Shown here: in pieces, positions 30,527-32,443 of the stretch
Numbering within the stretch: position 1 is the stretch's first letter
Layout: each line of letters opens with the position of its first letter
Source: Candidatus Gottesmanbacteria bacterium RIFCSPLOWO2_01_FULL_42_22
Lineage (GTDB): Bacteria > Patescibacteriota > Microgenomatia > 2-02-FULL-39-11
Reading direction: 5' to 3'
NCBI GenBank assembly: GCA_001779315.1
Contig: MFJU01000026.1
Coordinates: 23,687 to 56,129 of the forward strand
DNA: 32,443 nucleotides
Notes under the pieces: generated by a model
Told to the model about the DNA's origin: nothing
Databases searched by the model: none
Seen by the model: only the letters and a program-made list of their open reading frames with translations
Position numbers and translations under genes: made by a program

Positions 30527-31291
30527 TTACGGTGAGAGCCACTCCCGGTAGCCGCTTTTTTCAATTTTCCGCGCTAAAATAAAGCTGCCGGAAGATACCA
30601 GCTTGCCTTTTATTAAAATATGAACATAGTCAGGTTTGGCAAATTTAAGAATTCTCTGGTAATGGGTAATTAAAAGGATTGAACAGCCTGCCTTTTTCAA
30701 TAAACTTATACCGTGGGCCACGATTCTCAGGGCATCCACGTCAAGTCCGGTATCGATTTCATCAAAAATGGCCACTCTCGGAGATAAAATTAATGCCTGC
30801 AACATTTCCAGTTTCTTCTTTTCACCACCGGAAAATTCTTCGTTTAATCCCCTGTTTAAAAATTCCCTGGGCATTTCCAGCTTCCGGGATACAGCTAAAA
30901 TTTTCTCGTTAACTGAGGATACCAGGTTCAAAGCGGGGTTATGTTTGCTCCTGCCTTTACCGTTGTGATTTTGACCCAACGCCATCCTCAATAAATTGGC
31001 TACACTGACCCCGGGGACTGCCACGGGATTCTGAAAAGCCAGAAACATACCGAGCCTGGCCCTTTCGTCAGTCGCCTTTTCCTCTAGATTCCGGCCAAGT
31101 ATACTGATCTGTCCAGAAGTCGTCAGATATCCGGGATGTCCCATCAGAACCTGGGCTAAAGTTGACTTGCCGCTGCCGTTTGGCCCCATCAGGCAATGAA
31201 TTTTGCCTCTTAAAAGCTCCAAATTGATGCCGGAAAGGATTTTTTTATCCTCAAGCTGGACGGACAAATTTTTTATGCTTAAAATGCTCAT
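30527..31291 (-). CDS. sufC: SufC, ATPase of the SUF complex
   Basis: This 254-residue ABC-type ATPase shows Walker A GPNGSGKST, Q-loop LAFQNPVAVPGVS, the SufC signature EEFSGGEKKKLE, Walker B VAIFDEIDTGLD and H-loop LITHYQRIL. It is soluble and dimerises on SufB/SufD, not in a membrane. It is about 254 residues, typical for SufC. The start overlaps the Rrf2 regulator stop by 4 nt (ATGA), so the regulator and the operon are translated together. Confidence 0.96.
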   Translation of the reverse strand: MSILSIKNLSVQLEDKKILSGINLELLRGKIHCLMGPNGSGKSTLAQVLMGHPGYLTTSGQISILGRNLEEKATDERARLGMFLAFQNPVAVPGVSVANLLRMALGQNHNGKGRSKHNPALNLVSSVNEKILAVSRKLEMPREFLNRGLNEEFSGGEKKKLEMLQALILSPRVAIFDEIDTGLDVDALRIVAHGISLLKKAGCSILLITHYQRILKFAKPDYVHILIKGKLVSSGSFILARKIEKSGYREWLSP

Positions 31292-31686
31292 ATTTTGGCG
31301 ATTTCAGCCAGACTGACCTGATTCAAAATTGACGCCAATTTTAAATTGAATCTTCCCCAAAAAGAATGGCAGATGCATTTGGTCGAGGTCAAACGGCAAT
31401 CTCCGTCATAGCAGGCCGTTTTTACTATTTCTTTGGAAACGGCTGACAGAATTTCAGCGGCGGATATTTCTCCGGGGGATTTTTTAAGGCGGTAGCCGCC
31501 GATAACCCCTTCGCGGCTTTCAATTAAACCCTTATTTTTCAGTTCCAAAGCGATGTGTTTCAGAAAAAAGGATGATAAACCGGTTGATTTTGCAATTTTA
31601 GTCAAAGAAAGAAATTCTTTTGACTTTTGCCGGGCCAGATGGGACATAAAGATTATGGCAAAATCTTCCCTTTTTGATATTTTCAT
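31288..31686 (-). CDS. Rrf2/IscR-family transcriptional regulator of the SUF operon
   Basis: This 132-residue winged-helix regulator has the N-terminal helix-turn-helix (about 25-55, LSLTKIAKSTGLSSFFLKHIALELKNKGLI) and the wing GVIGGYRLKKSP. It carries Cys92, Cys97, Cys104 and His107, nearly the same spacing as the [2Fe-2S] ligands Cys92, Cys98, Cys104 and His107 of E. coli IscR, with an extra Cys106. So it probably binds an Fe-S cluster and reports cluster supply to its own operon. ATG 31686 was chosen over a TTG at 31698. The dyad just upstream (31699-31723) is a fitting operator. It starts the operon that ends with sufU. Confidence 0.9.
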   Translation of the reverse strand: MKISKREDFAIIFMSHLARQKSKEFLSLTKIAKSTGLSSFFLKHIALELKNKGLIESREGVIGGYRLKKSPGEISAAEILSAVSKEIVKTACYDGDCRLTSTKCICHSFWGRFNLKLASILNQVSLAEIAKI

Positions 31687-31698
31687 AAAAGGCTGCAA

Positions 31699-31723
31699 AA
31701 CTGTTACTTAAGAAGTACTAGTT
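31699..31723. promoter_or_regulatory. Dyad operator candidate for the Rrf2/IscR-like regulator
   Basis: AACT-GT-TACTT-AAG-AAGTA-CT-AGTT pairs symmetrically at nine of eleven arm positions around a 3-nt centre. It lies 12 bp before the regulator's ATG, where it would cover the -10 region or start site. Confidence 0.5.
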
Positions 31724-31761
31724 AGTTTAACAAAAAAGAGTTTAAAGTCAATAATTGGAAG

Positions 31762-31770
31762 TGCTATAAT
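31762..31770 (+). promoter_or_regulatory. Extended -10 promoter of the dedA gene
   Basis: TGCTATAAT is a consensus extended -10. The start site would fall near 31777, about 5 nt before the ATG, with no Shine-Dalgarno. No convincing -35 is seen. Confidence 0.6.
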
Positions 31771-31781
31771 TAAATTTTCAT

Positions 31782-32443
31782 ATGGATATTTTGGGCAATC
31801 TTTTGGACCTGTTCCTTCATTTAGACAAGAACCTCGCTCTGGTCATCAGTCAAATCGGGATTTTTACCTATATATTTCTGTTCCTGATCATCTTTATGGA
31901 AACCGGCCTGGTAATTACTCCCTTTCTCCCGGGTGATTCCCTATTATTTGCTGCCGGCACTTTGGCCGTTAGCGGAAATCTGAATATCCTGCTGCTTTTT
32001 TTACTGCTTTCGTCAGCGGCTATTTTGGGCGATACGGTCAATTACTGGATAGGGGCCATCATCGGACCGAAAATTTTTGAAAAAAAGCGCATTCCTTTCC
32101 TGAAAAAGGAATATTTGACTCGAACGGAAAAATTTTATGAAAAACACGGCGGCAAGACCATAATTTTGGCCAGGTTTATCCCGATTATCCGCACTTTTGC
32201 CCCTTTTGTCGCCGGTATCGGCAAAATGAGTTACAGTAAATTCGCCAGTTTCAACATTATCGGAGGAATTGCTTGGGTAGCCCTTTTCCTGTATTCCGGT
32301 TACTTTTTCGGTAATTTGCCTCTTATCAGAGAAAATTTCCACTATGCCATCTTCGGTATTATCTTTGTCTCGATTCTGCCGGCGGCAATTGAATACCTCA
32401 AACATCTGAAAAGCAGGAAAAAAAACATCGAATTGGAACTGGA
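31782..32443 (+). CDS. DedA-family membrane protein, cut by the right edge
   Basis: The visible 220 codons cover nearly a full DedA/VTT-domain protein (usual length about 200-220). DedA proteins are polytopic membrane proteins; characterised members act in lipid-carrier (undecaprenyl phosphate) or phospholipid translocation and membrane-potential homeostasis. Seen here are IIFMETGLVITPFLPGDSLLF (the E-x-G...PG-D motif), a hairpin with GDTVNYWIGAIIG, then ILARFIPIIRTFAPFVAGIGKM, the conserved R-F-x-P-x-x-R motif, and a last helix before a Lys-rich tail. The frame is still open at the edge. It is divergent from the SUF regulator and functionally unrelated to it. Confidence 0.92.
   Translation, partial: MDILGNLLDLFLHLDKNLALVISQIGIFTYIFLFLIIFMETGLVITPFLPGDSLLFAAGTLAVSGNLNILLLFLLLSSAAILGDTVNYWIGAIIGPKIFEKKRIPFLKKEYLTRTEKFYEKHGGKTIILARFIPIIRTFAPFVAGIGKMSYSKFASFNIIGGIAWVALFLYSGYFFGNLPLIRENFHYAIFGIIFVSILPAAIEYLKHLKSRKKNIELEL

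Noticed and set aside
1-32443. tRNA, rRNA, CRISPR array or alternative TGA code
   Set aside because: No cloverleaf arms, rRNA segments or regular spacer-repeat units were seen, and TGA acts as a normal stop at gene ends such as lysT, lysJ, sufS and the Rrf2 gene.

Overview
The window reads as a densely packed bacterial genome fragment using the standard code (TGA is a normal stop). The gene set fits a Patescibacteria/CPR-type bacterium, possibly Microgenomates: very short intergenic gaps, many messages that look leaderless, a half-length SufD, DUF2680- and DUF5666-like envelope proteins, and a gamma-alpha fused 2-oxoacid:ferredoxin oxidoreductase. That placement is inference; there is no rRNA or other marker to fix it. 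I see no tRNA, rRNA, CRISPR array or transposase gene.

Layout. (1) 1-464: start of ychF, running off the left edge. (2) 500-8997: one ten-gene operon on the minus strand for lysine synthesis through alpha-aminoadipate on the carrier protein LysW, in transcription order lysW, lysX, lysY, homocitrate synthase, lysT, lysU, homoisocitrate dehydrogenase, lysZ, lysJ and a class-II glutamine-amidotransferase-like protein. The usual last enzyme, LysK, is absent, and the amidotransferase-like gene sits in its place. A divergent ACT-domain gene (9123-9776) is a candidate lysine-sensing regulator. This region is visibly more AT-rich than the rest. (3) 9955-17730: a small membrane protein, a DUF2680 secreted protein with an apparent ATT start codon, then a minus-strand envelope module: OmpR-type regulator, histidine kinase, MacA-like adaptor, ABC ATPase, MacB-like permease, DUF5666-like protein and a PQQ-type sugar dehydrogenase. 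The same direct-repeat operator lies upstream of the regulator and of the adaptor. (4) 17832-18806: membrane-anchored serine hydrolase of the penicillin-recognising fold. (5) 18818-20358: a radical SAM/SPASM protein preceded by two tiny membrane peptides that share an LYGxP motif, a possible undescribed peptide-modification locus. (6) 20351-21030: a GIY-YIG nuclease gene bracketed by nested inverted repeats and, further out, by near-identical 48-bp direct repeats. (7) 21064-23529: Lon protease behind a CIRCE-like (HrcA-type) operator. (8) 23593-26530: KorB, KorA and a ferredoxin. (9) 26574-31686: a SUF iron-sulfur assembly operon led by an IscR-like Rrf2 regulator, with SufC, SufB, short SufD, a Rieske-type protein, SufS and SufU. 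(10) 31782-end: a DedA-family membrane protein, cut by the right edge.

How it fits together. The SUF operon would supply clusters for the neighbouring Fe-S enzymes: KorAB and its ferredoxin, the radical SAM protein and LysTU. The lysine operon, with its divergent ACT protein, looks like a self-contained and possibly transferred biosynthetic unit. The two-component system probably controls its own gene and the exporter through the shared operator. The strongest leads are the LysK replacement hypothesis, the shared two-component operator, the CIRCE-like lon operator and the radical SAM/twin-peptide locus.
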